A DNA stretch of 64,000 nt from Ehretia macrophylla (Eukaryota; Streptophyta; Magnoliopsida; Boraginales; Ehretiaceae), in contig CM075768.1 of assembly GCA_037974665.1 (NCBI GenBank), forward strand, positions 10,593,001-10,657,000, read 5' to 3'. The position numbers and the translations under genes are program-made. Below, in pieces: positions 46,377 through 58,490 of this stretch. Numbering within the stretch: the stretch's first letter is position 1; each line of letters starts with the position of its first letter. The notes beneath the pieces were generated by a model. It was not told where the DNA came from, made no database searches, and saw only the letters and a program-made list of their open reading frames with translations.

Positions 46377-48841
46377 TGTCACGCCCCAACTCGACCCCAC
46401 CTACAATCAGTCAGGACGCAACGGAATTTCGGCAGCATAACGACAGTAAATAGATTTCCGAGGTTCAAAACCAACCTCATTAATAACATTAAACTTCCAA
46501 TTCCATAACCATACAATCAACAACTCCTCAACAACATAGTAACACACAACATAACTGTAATAAACAATAATCAGTCTTCGTTATCTGCCTCCGTTCCAAC
46601 ATAACATACAATACCTCAACCTTATCATACATTTCAAAAGTAAGTTGAGACACATTTACAACTTAACCATAGACAAAAGAAAGCCAATAAGTTAACATCA
46701 TTTGGATCATCATCTTTTCAACATCTATTACAATAAGAACCATAAAGCATATAAAAGTCTATTAAGCTAATTTACATAACATTAAACAACATAAAATCAT
46801 GGATAAGACTCAGGAACATATGACTCGTCCACGTAAGGCACATTTTCCTCCTCAGGAGGCACGTACCCGTAATCCGGCTCTGCAACACCTGTAAGCATGC
46901 AATAATAGAGAGTGAGCTTATATACATAAGCCCAGTGAGGATCCGATAGATCTCGAGCAAGGTCTACTAAACTCCTTGGAATAATCCTTTGAGTCAGTAA
47001 ACACACAATAACACAAATAATACTATCATCACATAGCTATATAACCAATCAATAAAGGATACTCTATTTGGTGTAGCTCCAAACGCCATCACGATCTCAA
47101 CCGTTCTTCTTATAACTCCCCATTACTCACGCACCCGAGGTACCTCACTAGCCCCTCCCTCCATGACACCTCCGTCATGCGAGCTGGGGGTAGCCTATGG
47201 CAGTCATGCCGTTATCAACACGACAACCCAACGCTGCCCGAGAGGTGGCACACACATACTAAGACTCCATAATCATCATCAATCATCAATCAATCAATCA
47301 ATCAATTGGGAGATCAGCAACGAAAGTGCCCGATTCCTAAACTCAATAATAATCAATCAATAATATGGGAGATCAGCAACAAAAGTGCCCGATTCCCGAA
47401 CTCAATAATAATCAATCAATAACTTAGTTAGATGACAAAGTAGGCCATCTAACCGGACATGCATTATATACACAATTAAACTCTAAATTACTCATCAACA
47501 ACTCACCATTCAACACTCAAACACAACCCAACCATCTAAAGGCATCGTTCAAGAAATTAAAGAATGACAACCTAAACTTCTAAAATTCATAACTTACAAT
47601 CTACTAATCCAAACATTGCCAAATCAGTTTCTATCACTCACCCATTCAACCTACTACATTAGCCCTCTCGGAAATCCACCATAACACCTCCAAATCATGC
47701 CCGATAACCCTAAAACCCTAGGATGTCTTGGCTGGATTTTCCGGATTTTCACACGAACAATGTAATCGAAAATTCGGCATTACAACAGCATTAACACGTA
47801 ATTATCAAGTATTTAGAAATCGACGGCAATCGATTTCGATCAACACAACTCATTTAATTCAACTTTGAACATTTTAATCAAAATTAAATACCCGAAAAAT
47901 AAAAATTATGCTACATCCGACAGAAATTCGTAGTATTAGTATATAACGATCCCTAGCATGCAAGGAGCAATAATCTATCATCAGATTTCAATTCTAACGG
48001 TTAAATTTTCATTTATGAGCAAAAGTATAAAAATGACATTTTGAAATCTAGAATTTTTCTCTCACCTTTGATGCGATATAAGCCTAGGAATGCATGCTAT
48101 GCGTGCCCAACAAGCATAATTCAAGTCGGTACGAAGTTCTACGGACAAAACCTAGGTTTTCCTTTGAAAAATTGGATTGAAAAGCTTTGAAAATCTCTTT
48201 CTTTTTCTCCTTCTTTCTCTCGGCCCTTTGTGTGTGTGTGGAGTGTGTTTTGTGCTTAGTTGAGTGTGTGTTGATGACAATATATAATTAAAAGCTTAGT
48301 CAATTAAAAAAAATGCAAAGTCAAAGTAGTTTAAGTTAGTATTTTTGTGTTTTCTTGACTTTAATTACAGTTTCTTGATTACCAAAGTTCAAAACAATTA
48401 TTCAACACCCAATCTAGCTCAAGTAAATTATTTTTAGGTGACAAGAAGTTTTACAATCCAACAATTTCACCCGAATCGGCTTAAAACTCGATTTTCGCAA
48501 AAGTCGGTGTAAAAACCCTAATAAATTCTTAAGCCGATTTTAAAACCGTTTTCATCAAACACAGGTCTATTAAAGTCCGTGGACTAGGTCTAGAAGGGTT
48601 AAAAAGACCAGTTTCAAAATTTTAGCGGACGTGTTTTGAAAACACTATTCACTAAAAATCGACGATAAAATTTCTGACTCCGTTTTTTATGAAAATTTCA
48701 TGAATGCACATTTAGCACGTATTAGGAGTATTGACATCAAAATTATAACTTTCTAGGTCCTATAGCACATAAACAGATCACATGCACGCAAAACGAGGTA
48801 TAGCACGTAAAACGAGATAAGCAGGAAAGTGGGGTTTCACA
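46377..48841 (-). mobile_element. Nested solo LTR 2 (2465 bp)
   Basis: TGTCACGCCCCAACTCG...TGGGGTTTCACA, with GGAGT on both sides (46372-46376, 48842-48846). It holds an ATCA microsatellite near 47280-47306 and a 59-bp tandem duplication after it. It has no coding content. This is the innermost level of nesting. Confidence 0.84.
47281..47425. repeat. ATCA microsatellite and 59-bp tandem duplication
   Basis: Repeated ATCA units are followed by two copies of GGGAGATCAGCAAC...CAATAATAATCAATCAATA starting at 47308 and 47367, differing at a few bases. Confidence 0.85.
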
Positions 48842-51800
48842 GGAGTGAGTATACACGACACGTATACTCAGTGAGGGCGAGACAGATATCGAGGTGGAGA
48901 GAAAAAAATTTGTGCAATGCAAATAAAGCAGTTAAGCAATATAATTGACAAGTAAGCAATCATTATAAACAATCAATACAGCAAACAAGTAATGAAAGCA
49001 TTAACACAACCATTCAAAGCTATACCACACTCCGAAGGCTATGGTTCACTCATACGAGTAATATACCATTTCACGAGCGATACATCAATCTCGAGCTTGA
49101 TGTTGACAACGATGACAATAAGCGCGCAACCACCTTATAACTTCAGTTTGGAATACCCCGAAAGTATCCATCAATTCTACGACCCAAATCTCCCTGGGAG
49201 GCAACACAAGCGAGAAAAGGGAATAGGACACGGAGCTAGAGCAACCAACACTGGCAGCCTAAGACTACCCAGAGAGGCCCATCACTCACGCGCTTGACAC
49301 TATGCAATGGAAGACACGATACAAGCAATATACGAGCGATAGCACAGCAATACAAATTAGTGGCAATAAACGAGATATCAAGAACAACACTAACAAGCAT
49401 TATCAACAATTGATATACAATTCAATCATAACCAACCTTAACAAACATAACAAGCAATAATAAGCATTCTAAAGGCATTACACTATAAAACAATCAAAAT
49501 CACAAATTGACCCCAACTTTCAAAACGCTACTACTTTCAAACGAGTCACGAGTTTTGGAAACCGTCTTTACTAATCCTCCTAGGTCACCATAAGGCACAA
49601 CTAAAGACCACAAAACCCCAATTTACCCTAGAATTCACGCAAAGCCCCGATTTCCCCCTTTGCTCGTTTGAACTACAGCTACCTCAACCGATTACCCAAC
49701 CAATGTCACAACTGCACCAAAAGTGCTTCCATGATATACCTCGACAATGCCTTCACACAAATCGAGAAAATTCCAAACTTGACCGAAACGACCCCAACTT
49801 TCACTAAGCCATTTTTCTCCATTTTTCCATTACACGATCCAATTAAACCATACATTTAGGCATTCTAGCATATCTAGCACCTTCCTACATCAACAGAACA
49901 CGTAACGGAGCAACTTCATCGAAACGGGGGTTTACTATTCATAATTTACTATTCATTAATCAATTAAAATTGCAATTTCGATTTTCAACCGCAGAAAATG
50001 CTAAAAAGCTATAAATACATGTTCTACAATCAACAAGGAACATTCTTTAAGCAACAAAACGGATAAAATAACAATCTACGCATAATTTCTAAAAATTAAA
50101 GTTTAAACACAATTATTTCAAATGCGCAATTAACGATGAAACCCTCACCTTAGACGCTCCTAGACGCTAGGAAAACCACGCCGGATGCCTCGGAAACCAC
50201 CCCGTGCAAGCTCACGCGAAGATTTGAAGATTTGGAGTAGAAATGTTTTTTTTTTCTTTTCCTCATGGTTTCGGCCATGGCTTCTCTTTTTTTCTGATTT
50301 TTGCTTCTTTGTTTCTTGTTTCATGCTTAAATAAAAGATGACATACTTGGTCAATTGGTCAAGCCTTGGTCAAAGCCAACTTAAGTTGGTCAAATAAGCT
50401 TATTTCTTGCATTTTAAAGCTAAAACAACTAGCACAATTCTAATTCTAGCTAACAACAACTAAAATATTAAAATTAAGACACTAAATACTAGTTTTCACT
50501 ATTTGTTGAGGACTAGAATTCATTTCCTAACTATCGCTCTCGAAATGCAATGCACTTTGCGACAATAAAAGAATAACAATTAAATCTCAAAGAATTTAAG
50601 AAAATATAATTTTTGAAAAGCAACATAGTTCAAAATTTACCCCGGCTCGGAGCTACTTTTCATTTAATTGAAAACCTAGCATTAAGATGCAAGAAAAATA
50701 AAACCGATTAACATAAATATGAAAATAAAGCTACAAATGAATGTTTAACTAAAAATAAACACATAATTCAATGCTAACATTTAAGATGACACTTAATTAA
50801 ATGTAATTTAAATGCCATTAAATGCATGTCGGGTTCGGGTTATCACACCCCACCTTTAGCTAAAACACTTCTAATTCCTAATTCAACGGAAGCTTAACTT
50901 AATCAAATTGGCTGCCTATGGTAACGACCTATAAATACCCTGTTTTCTATCTAGAAACGTAGATTATCGAATTTACATAGTTCTTGGTTAAAATGAAACT
51001 CAATTCCGAGTTCAATTCATTGAGTTATAGCCGTTTAAGTGCAAGTACTACCAACTGTCCAGTTGCAATGTTTTTCTTCCACATCTCGGAAATAGAAAAT
51101 TTGGAAGGTCTAAACGTTAGAATCTAACTTTTTGTAAAACGCAAAGTTTGTTCCCAACTGCCTAATATAGCTATTGTAAAAATTTCGTTCGATTCCAAGG
51201 TCGTTTACTATTTTTAAAACGTAAAAGAAATCAGAGGCAGTGAGCTATCCAATAAATAATTGATAGCTTTCATGGCAAATTCACTTCCTATCTTGCTTCT
51301 ATAACATCACAAACCTCAAATACAAGTATAAACAAGATCACACAGTACTACAACAACCTAGATCTACAAACCCTAGCATTTATCTTCAAAAATTCAAAAC
51401 AAATACAAGATATAACAACAAGAACACAACAAACCCAAAAGTCTACAACTACCACATATATCTAGCATTATGAATCAAGATAACAACATTTTTTCAAACT
51501 AAATTTAATTTCTAGAATTTAAATCATGCAAGCACACAACCTCTCTCACATTAAATTAGCAACTAAGACATGAAATGAAGATGAAATAGCAAGGATCAAC
51601 TTTTCTATGGATCAAACTTTGCTCAAATCCACCAAGAAATGAAGAATCAAGCTTGGAATGAATTTTTCTTCTCTTTTCTCTTATGGCAGAATTTTGTAAG
51701 TGATCTAGGTGTTGTGTGTGTTTTTGTCTTGCAAAATAATATTTGGTTGAAATAAATAGGCTAAGTCCAATGGTCAAATAACTAAATAAGAAAAGTCAAA

Positions 51801-52251
51801 TAACACTTGTTTCGTCAAACCCGTGTATACAAATTATCTCTGACACATTTTACTAAAACGATCATAACTTATGTTATAGAACTCCAATTTGTGAACGGTT
51901 TGAAGCGTTAGAAACTAGACTCGTAGAGCTTTCTAATCATATATAATTTGTCACCTAACTCTTCTCAAATTGTGCAGTGAATATGTTTTATCTTGCAAGA
52001 ATGATGTTAGGTTGCTATAAGCAAAGTCAACAAGTCAAAGATGACAACTTTGAAGACTAAGGCTAAAATTACCTAGGAACCAAAGCTATTTCACATAATT
52101 ACAAGTTTTTCATTCTAGCCAAAATAGTAAGTCAAAGTCAAAAGTCAACCCAAAATCAAATAAAGTCAAATACCACTTAAAATGCAAATAAAGACTTCTA
52201 ATTAGATTAATAAAGCATTCAAAATATGCAATGCATATTTGGGGTCTCACA

Positions 52252-52266
52252 TCCTCCCCTCCTTAG
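52252..52266 (-). other. Polypurine tract of the Tekay-like element
   Basis: On the - strand CTAAGGAGGGGAGGA lies directly before the 3' LTR start TGTGAGACC. Confidence 0.8.
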
Positions 52267-52422
52267 AACAATTTTGCCCACTAAATTCTTACATGATCAA
52301 TCAAACTTCGGATATTGCTGCTCGATCTGATCCTGACATTCCCAAGTAGCCTCTTCTATACCATGATGATGCCACAAAACGTTGACCATCGGTATCCTTT
52401 CTGTACGCAACTCTCTAATTGA

Positions 52423-53349
52423 CTAATCTAGAATACGAATAAGTCGTTCCTCATAAGTCAAATTTCCACTAAGCCGCAACGGCTCCACCTCAAAAACATG
52501 CGATGCATCTGGATGATACTTCCTCAGCATAAAAACATGAAAGACATCGTGAACTCTGGAGAGACTCTCTGGTAGGGACAACTGATAAGCCAACTTGCCA
52601 ACTAGGCCAATGATCTTAAACGGCCCTACATATCTCGGACTCAACTTTCCTTCCTTGCTATAGCGGACTATGCTTTTCCGAGGAGAAATCTTTAAGAAGA
52701 CTTGATCACCAACCTTAAACTCCAAGTCCCTTCTACGCTAATCAGCATAAGTATTCTACCTACTCTGAGCAATAAGCACTCTCTAGCGTATAAGGCGAAC
52801 ATTCTCAATAGTTTCCACATACTCTGGCATCATAGCTGGATCAATCCCTTTCATCTCCTTAACCTCATCCCAATACAACGGAGAACGACACTTACGACCA
52901 TACAAAGCCTCATAAGGTGTCATCCCAATAGTCGCTTGGTAACTATTGTTATAAGCAAACTCTGCCAACGTCAAGTGTTTCTCCCAACTCTGCTCGAAGT
53001 CCATGACACTAGCTTTAAGTATATCCTCAAGTATCTGAATAGTCCGCTCTGACTGACCATCTGACTGAGGATGATAAGTTGTACTGAAATTCAAATTAGT
53101 ACCCAAAGCTTTCTGAAGACTCTTATAAAACCTAGAAGTAAATCGTGGATCTCGATCTAACACAATGCTAGTAGGTACACCATGAAGTTTCACGATGTTA
53201 TCAATATAAAACTTGGCTAACTTCACCAGACTATATTGTATGTTCATTGGAACGAAATGTGCAGTCTTGGTCAATCGATCTACTACAACCCATACTGAAT
53301 CAAAAGCCCTTGGAGACCTTGGTAAATCCGTGACTAAATCCATCGTCAC
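52423..53349 (-). pseudogene. pol: Tekay-like integrase core and C-terminal part
   Basis: MDLVTDLPRSPRAFDSVWVVVDRLTK holds the first Asp. SIVLDRDPRFTSRFYKSLQ holds the second and TTYHPQSDGQSERTIQ the Glu, so the DDE triad is complete. It continues with AEFAYNNSYQATIGMTPYEALYGRKC. After stops near 52740-52783 the tail reads FKVGDQVFLKISPRKSIVRYSK, SPRYVGPFKIIGLVGKLAYQL and HDVFHVFMLRKYHPD, a typical chromovirus integrase tail. No clear chromodomain is visible past 52423. Confidence 0.9.
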
Positions 53350-53797
53350 ATGCTCCCATTTTCATTGAGGAATAAGCAATGGCTGAAGCAAACCTGCTGC
53401 TCGTTGATGCTCAGCTTTGACTCGCTAATAAGTCAAACATCTAGACACAAACTCCGATACCTCTCTCTTCATATTATTCCACCAATAATGTTGCCTCAGA
53501 TCTCGATACATCTTGGTTCCACCAGGATGAATAGTATACTTTGAATTGTGGGCTTCCACAATATCTCCTTCCTCAAGTTTGGATCATTTGGAACACAAAC
53601 TCTAGTCCTGAATCGCAACAATCCATATTCGTACGTCTCGAAGTCCGCTTACCCTCAGAGATTTTCTAAAGATGTTGATCTAACTGTTGAGCTTTGCGAA
53701 TTTGAGTCAATAATAATGGTTGGATCTGCAAGTTAGCAAACAAGACACTAACTTCTTTCAACTCGGGTTTCCACGAACCAACTTCTTCAAGCATTTG
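53350..53797 (-). pseudogene. pol: Tekay-like integrase N-terminal region (decayed)
   Basis: This is the stretch between RNase H and the integrase core where the HHCC finger belongs. On the - strand, fragments such as MYRDLRQHYWWNNMKREV and CLTCQRVKAEHQRAAGLLQPL can be read through stops (53380-53530). It is too broken to be functional. Confidence 0.72.
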
Positions 53798-54181
53798 TCA
53801 TTCCTTAATCGCCAACATCGAAAGACTAGCCTTTTGGCTAATAGCATATGCCACCACATTGACCTTCCCAGACACATAATTGATCATGCAATTATAATCA
53901 TCCAAGAGTTCCATCCACCGTCTCTGCCTCATATCTAACTCCTTTTGAGAGAACAAATATTTCAAACTCTTGTGATTAGTGAAGACTTCAGACTTACTAC
54001 CCCACACATAATGGTGCCATATCTTTAGGGAAAAGACTATGATCGCCAACTCCAAATCAGGAGTAGGGTAGTTCCCTTCATACTGCTTCAACTTCCGAGA
54101 TACATAAGCAATCACTCGACCATGTTGCATCAACACATAAACCAAACCTTCTTTCGAAGCATCGTTACAAATCACAAAGTT
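53798..54181 (-). pseudogene. pol: Tekay-like RNase H
   Basis: [29 protein letters not shown] holds the first Asp, [19 protein letters not shown] the Glu and [13 protein letters not shown] the third position, where the usual TDH is TNH. It closes with [15 protein letters not shown] (usually VADALS). Two catalytic or near-catalytic positions are therefore altered. Upstream of 54181 the expected reverse transcriptase is absent. Confidence 0.87.
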
Positions 54182-55041
54182 CCGACTACACTTTAACTTT
54201 ACTGATTTAGTTCGCAGTCCTAATGATCTCTAAAAGCTCTGAAACTATGCAGACATGAAGTTCATTAAGTGTAGATGGGTTTAGCCTCAAACGAATCCCA
54301 ATTCGGAGCTATATTCATTAAGTTACAGTCTCTAGAAGTCAACTGCGCAAACTGTCCTGCACCTAAGAGAGAATCAAAAACTCACTATTTTGAATTTTTG
54401 AACACCTCTTAACGACATAATTAAAGCTTGCACCTAAAAGAGAATTTGTTCCTCAAGGTCTTGGGCACAACATAGAAAAAATTCAGCCAATTCCGACAAC
54501 GTTTACTATGTCAAATAAGCCTTGCATTTCAGTTGCACGAATCTGCCAAAAAACACACTTTTGCATCCATTGGGAACCAAACTCAAGATGCAACGACGAG
54601 CTTTCGAAGCCATCTTGACATCAAAGGCCACTCGCAAGTTATAGAATGTATGTCATTTACATCATATGAAAGTAAGCATCAATTTGTATTACACATTCGT
54701 TCATCTTAGGACATAAAGAAGTTATGAACAATTTAGCACATATAAATAGTTTATACCAAATAATAGTTAATGACATTTAGTTTATAAGCATATCACATCA
54801 TATAACACTCATTCACTGCATTAAAGTATGCATAAGCATGGCAAAAGTAAACTATCCAAGTTGTGCAAGAACACAAAATCAAACTCTTAACATGCACACT
54901 TTAAACCACAAGCTTCGTGAACACGTTCTTATGCACATAAGCACCCGAAACACACGTAAACACACAATCATACCACGGCATTTCATCCTGGATCACATAA
55001 CACACAGACCGAAGATCCTATCCTGGCTTACGCTTAGACAA
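54182..55041 (-). other. Non-coding interior of the Tekay-like element where gag and polymerase are missing
   Basis: No gag, protease or polymerase motif in any frame. Part of it (about 54235-54380) resembles the LTR stretch around 50990-51070: both carry a CAATTC-GGAG/CGAG-TATTCATT-AGTTA series followed by an AACTGTCC block. The rest is AT-rich leader. Confidence 0.65.
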
Positions 55042-55058
55042 GCTAAGCTCTGATACCA
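55042..55058 (-). other. Primer binding site of the Tekay-like element
   Basis: TGGTATCAGAGCTTAGC on the - strand, a full tRNA-Met-type site four bases inside the 5' LTR. Confidence 0.88.
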
Positions 55059-55062
55059 CAAA

Positions 55063-58000
55063 TGTCACACCCCAAATCCGGTCTTAGGGAAACCAGTTCA
55101 TGATGCGACGACACACGGACATTATAACAGATGTAATATGGACGTCCAACAAGAAATAGAAAACACCCAAACACATTTATATAAAGTCTACATCCAAGTA
55201 GACACAATTCTCAAACCAGGTTCTCAACGAGCATACATAAAACCCAAACGTGATCATAAATCCAATTATGATCACCTACATATACAATCAAAACAAGCTA
55301 GACTTCAAAATATATAAGTTATCAAGTATACCAAACATAAACTAAAACATAACCTCATTACAACAAACTACTAAAAGCCACTAAACATTGTTTCAACTCT
55401 ATCACAAGTTAAACATAGTTTACATTCCACGGTTCCTCAATAGTCTCATCGTGCACATGCATCACAGAGGGGTGAGCTTATTTATAACAAAGCTTAGTGG
55501 GAAGGGGAAATAGTTAAGGGGACTTTTAAAGCCATAACCTGTAAACCAGTTGATCACATTAGAAACAACATATAACATGAGCAATAAAGCCATAAACCAC
55601 GTTATAAGGATACTGCTCATTGTTTGTTGATGCTGTCAGATATAGCCCCTGCACGAACTCATCACGTTCACTTTTCACATCTCCTTGTCACTCCCGCATA
55701 TTGATACTCCGGATGTACCCACCTAGACACCCTACTCCTCATGGCCTTACTTCGACCACGCGAGAATGGTATCAGACTATGGTAGTCGTGCAATTATCCG
55801 CAAGTCCTATGCCGCTTGGCACGACACGACGCTACCAGGCCCCGCATAAGGTTGCAATTTATTGAACACGGGTATCTACCCAACGCTTTCACATTCGCAT
55901 AAGGGTATCCACCCAACGCATTCACATTCGCATAAACCATTTAACTCATATTCATGACAAATAAAGAAGATCAACAAAGTAGGTTGAACTCCCGAGCATA
56001 TTCACGTATCATGTTCATTTGACAAACTTCCAATCATATACCCGAGCAATCGTGCCACATTTAACATACATCAATACACTCACATTTAAAGGCAACACAT
56101 TCTTTAATTCAACCAAACATCATTAAACATATATTCAACACATTAGTACCAACATTCAACTATCAAAGAACATGATCTTTTCAACACATTAACATCACCT
56201 AAGTACATAAAAATTTGACCTTTACACATTAACACCAATTAAACCTTGAAAGAATATAATCACTACAAATCAACTCTAACCTTCTAACAAGATTAAACCA
56301 TCCTATGAATCTCTACAACACATAACTTCAACGCAATCAATGTAACAACTAATTATAATGCATTATGAACACATTACAACAACAAAACCAAGCATTAAAC
56401 AAGCTAAATAAGCAAATCTATAAAATTGCATAGTTGCTGGAATTTTATGAAATTAATCAAAATAAACCACTAAATTCACCAAACTCTCACAAAAGCCATG
56501 AAATCATATACCAATCACATAGATATAATCATAAACACCAAATCTAACTCAAATTCTCAACTTCTAATTAATAAAGTTAACACATAATCGCCTATTTCAT
56601 CTCCAATAAATTCATATGTATGTATTAAGCTCTCAAATACTATTACAATATATAATCATCCATACAAGCATTTATAACACACTTATACATGGTTTCTACA
56701 GATCAAAGTAATCATATACAAACAAAAACTTAAAATCCCCACCTTTAGCTAAAGCACTTCCAATTCCAAATTCATTATAATCAAATTGGCTGCCTATAGT
56801 AACGACCTATAAATACCCTGTTTTCTATTTAAAAACGTAGATTATCGAATTTACATAGTTCTAGGTTAAAACGGAACTCAATTCCGAGTTAAATTTATTG
56901 AGTTATAGTCATTTTAGTACAAGTACTACCAACTGTCCTGTTGCAACATTTTTCTGGCACATCTCGGAAATTGAAAAATCAGAATTCCTAAACGTTGGAA
57001 TCTGACTTTTTGTAAAACACAAAGTTTGTTCACAACTGCCTAATATAGCTACTATAAAAATTTCGTTCGATTCTGAGGTCGTTTACTATTTTTAAAACAC
57101 AAATGAAATTAGAGGCAGTGAGCTGTCCAGTAAATAATTGATAGCTTTCATGGCAAATTCCCTTCCTATCTTGCTTTTATAACATCACAAACCTCAAATG
57201 CAACCATAAACAAGATCACACAATACTACAACAACCTAGATCTACAAACCCTAGAATTTATCTTCAAAAATGCAAAACAAATACAAGATATAACAACAAG
57301 AACACAACAAACCCAAAAGTCTACTCCTAACACATATATCTAGCATTATGAATCAAGATAACAACATTTTTTCAAACTAAATTTAATTTCCAGAATTTAA
57401 ATCATGCAAGCATACAACCTCCCTCACCTTAAATTAGCAACTAAGGCAAGAAATGAAGATGAAATAGCAAGGATCAACTTTTCTATGGATCAAACTTTGC
57501 TCAAATCCACCAAGAAATGAAGAATCAAGCTTGGAATGAATTTTTCTTCTCTTTTCTCTTATGGCAGAATTTTGTAAGTGATCTAGGTGTTGTGTGTGTT
57601 TTTTTTCCCTGCAAAATGACACTTGGTTGTAATAAATAGGCTAAGTCCAATGGTCAAATAACTAAATAAGAAAAGTCAAATAACACTTGTTTCGTCAAAC
57701 CCGTGTATACAAATTATCTCTGACACATTTTACTAAAACGATCATAACTTAAGCTAGAGAACTCCAATTTGCAAATGGTTTGAAGCGTTAGAAACTAGAC
57801 TCGTAGAACTTTCTAACCATATATAATTTGCCACTTAATGCTTCCCAAATTGTGCATTGAATATGTTTTATCTTGCAAGAATGATGTTAGATTATTATAA
57901 GCAAAGTCAACAAGTCAAAGATGACAACTTTGAAGAATAAGGCTAAAATTACTTAGGAACCAAAGCTATTTCACATAATTACAAGTTTGTCATTCTAGCC

Positions 58001-58132
58001 AAAATAGTAGAAGTCAAAGTCAAAAGTCAACCCATAATCAAATAAAGTCAAATACCACTTAAAATTCAAATAAAGACTTCTAATTAGATGATTAAAGCAT
58101 TTAAATATGCAATGCATGTTCGGGGTTTCATA
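55063..58132 (-). repeat. Tekay-like 5' LTR (3070 bp)
   Basis: Sister of 44134-52251. It has two 33-bp tandem units (55870-55935) against three there. The outer end reads TATGAAACC on the - strand, compared with TGTGAGACC in the other LTR. Confidence 0.9.
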
Positions 58133-58306
58133 CCTGACGTCCTCGTCAGGGGTACACATACTCATGACCAACTAGGTGGTGAAGGATTCTAGAGGTGGCT
58201 CCTACGAGTTCAAGAGGTGGCTCCCACTAGCCTTCTAGGTGTAGCACTCTGCCCTGCATAGCACTTAGCTCCCGCACCGGTTAGTGATTCGCTATGAATA
58301 CCATTC
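58133..58306 (-). other. TRIM internal region (right part)
   Basis: Non-coding. It contains a short repeated phrase (AGAGGTGGCTCC at about 58191 and 58213) and the degenerate primer site next to the right LTR. Confidence 0.7.
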
Positions 58307-58490
58307 TATCACACCCCGAGCCCAGAACCCCAGACTCGCAAGCGCGACTAGTGTTGTAAGCATAAGAAACAACTACTTGGGCCTCTTTTCTATTGACCCA
58401 AAATGGTTAACCCAAGTTATTTCTTATACCCACAACACAGGCTTATAAACCACTCACAAACACTATGAATATCCGATGTGAGATGTCACA
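58307..58490 (-). repeat. TRIM right LTR (184 bp)
   Basis: Direct repeat of 43927-44110, followed by the target duplication GTCTT and GH1 exon 10b. Confidence 0.86.

Larger units (their letters stand above)
45872..50847 (-). mobile_element. Nested solo LTR 1 (about 2.5 kb without its own insert)
   Basis: TGTAACACCCCGATCCC...GGGTTCGGGTTATCACA, with CCCCA on both sides (45867-45871, 50848-50852). The ends resemble those of the 3.6-kb solo LTR at 39055. It has no coding content. The ACTCAGTGAG block is at 48866-48875. Orientation is inferred from that block. Confidence 0.82.
44134..52251 (-). repeat. Tekay-like 3' LTR (about 3.14 kb, interrupted 45872-50847)
   Basis: On the - strand it starts TGTGAGACCCC and ends GGGCGTGACA. 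It aligns with 55063-58132 on both sides of the nested solo LTR, resuming at CCCCACCTTTAGC. It contains three 33-bp tandem units at 44967-45065, against two in the sister LTR. Confidence 0.9.
44134..58132 (-). mobile_element. Tekay-like Ty3/gypsy element, internally deleted
   Basis: Long LTRs (about 3.1 kb) at 44134-52251 and 55063-58132, flanked by CCTGG (44129-44133) and CCTGA (58133-58137). On the - strand order is LTR, tRNA-Met primer site, non-coding leader, RNase H, integrase, polypurine tract, LTR. Gag, protease and reverse transcriptase are missing. The RNase H wording ([30 protein letters not shown]) and the integrase tail are those of Tekay/Del chromoviruses. Its left LTR later received a nested solo LTR. 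Confidence 0.88.
43927..58490 (-). mobile_element. TRIM-like miniature LTR element (566 bp without nested insert)
   Basis: Terminal direct repeats of 184 bp at 43927-44110 and 58307-58490, flanked by GTCTT on both sides (43922-43926, 58491-58495). On the - strand the LTR reads TGTGACATC(C/T)CACATCGG...GTGACA. Just inside the right LTR is TGGTATTCATAGC, a degenerate tRNA-Met-type primer site, and the other end has GGAGGGCGTA before the LTR. The internal part is only about 200 bp and non-coding. It sits in GH1 exon 10 and was later split by a Tekay-like element. Confidence 0.82.

Noticed and set aside
47281..47306. CRISPR-like short repeats
   Set aside because: A simple ATCA microsatellite in plant retroelement DNA, with no spacers and no cas genes.
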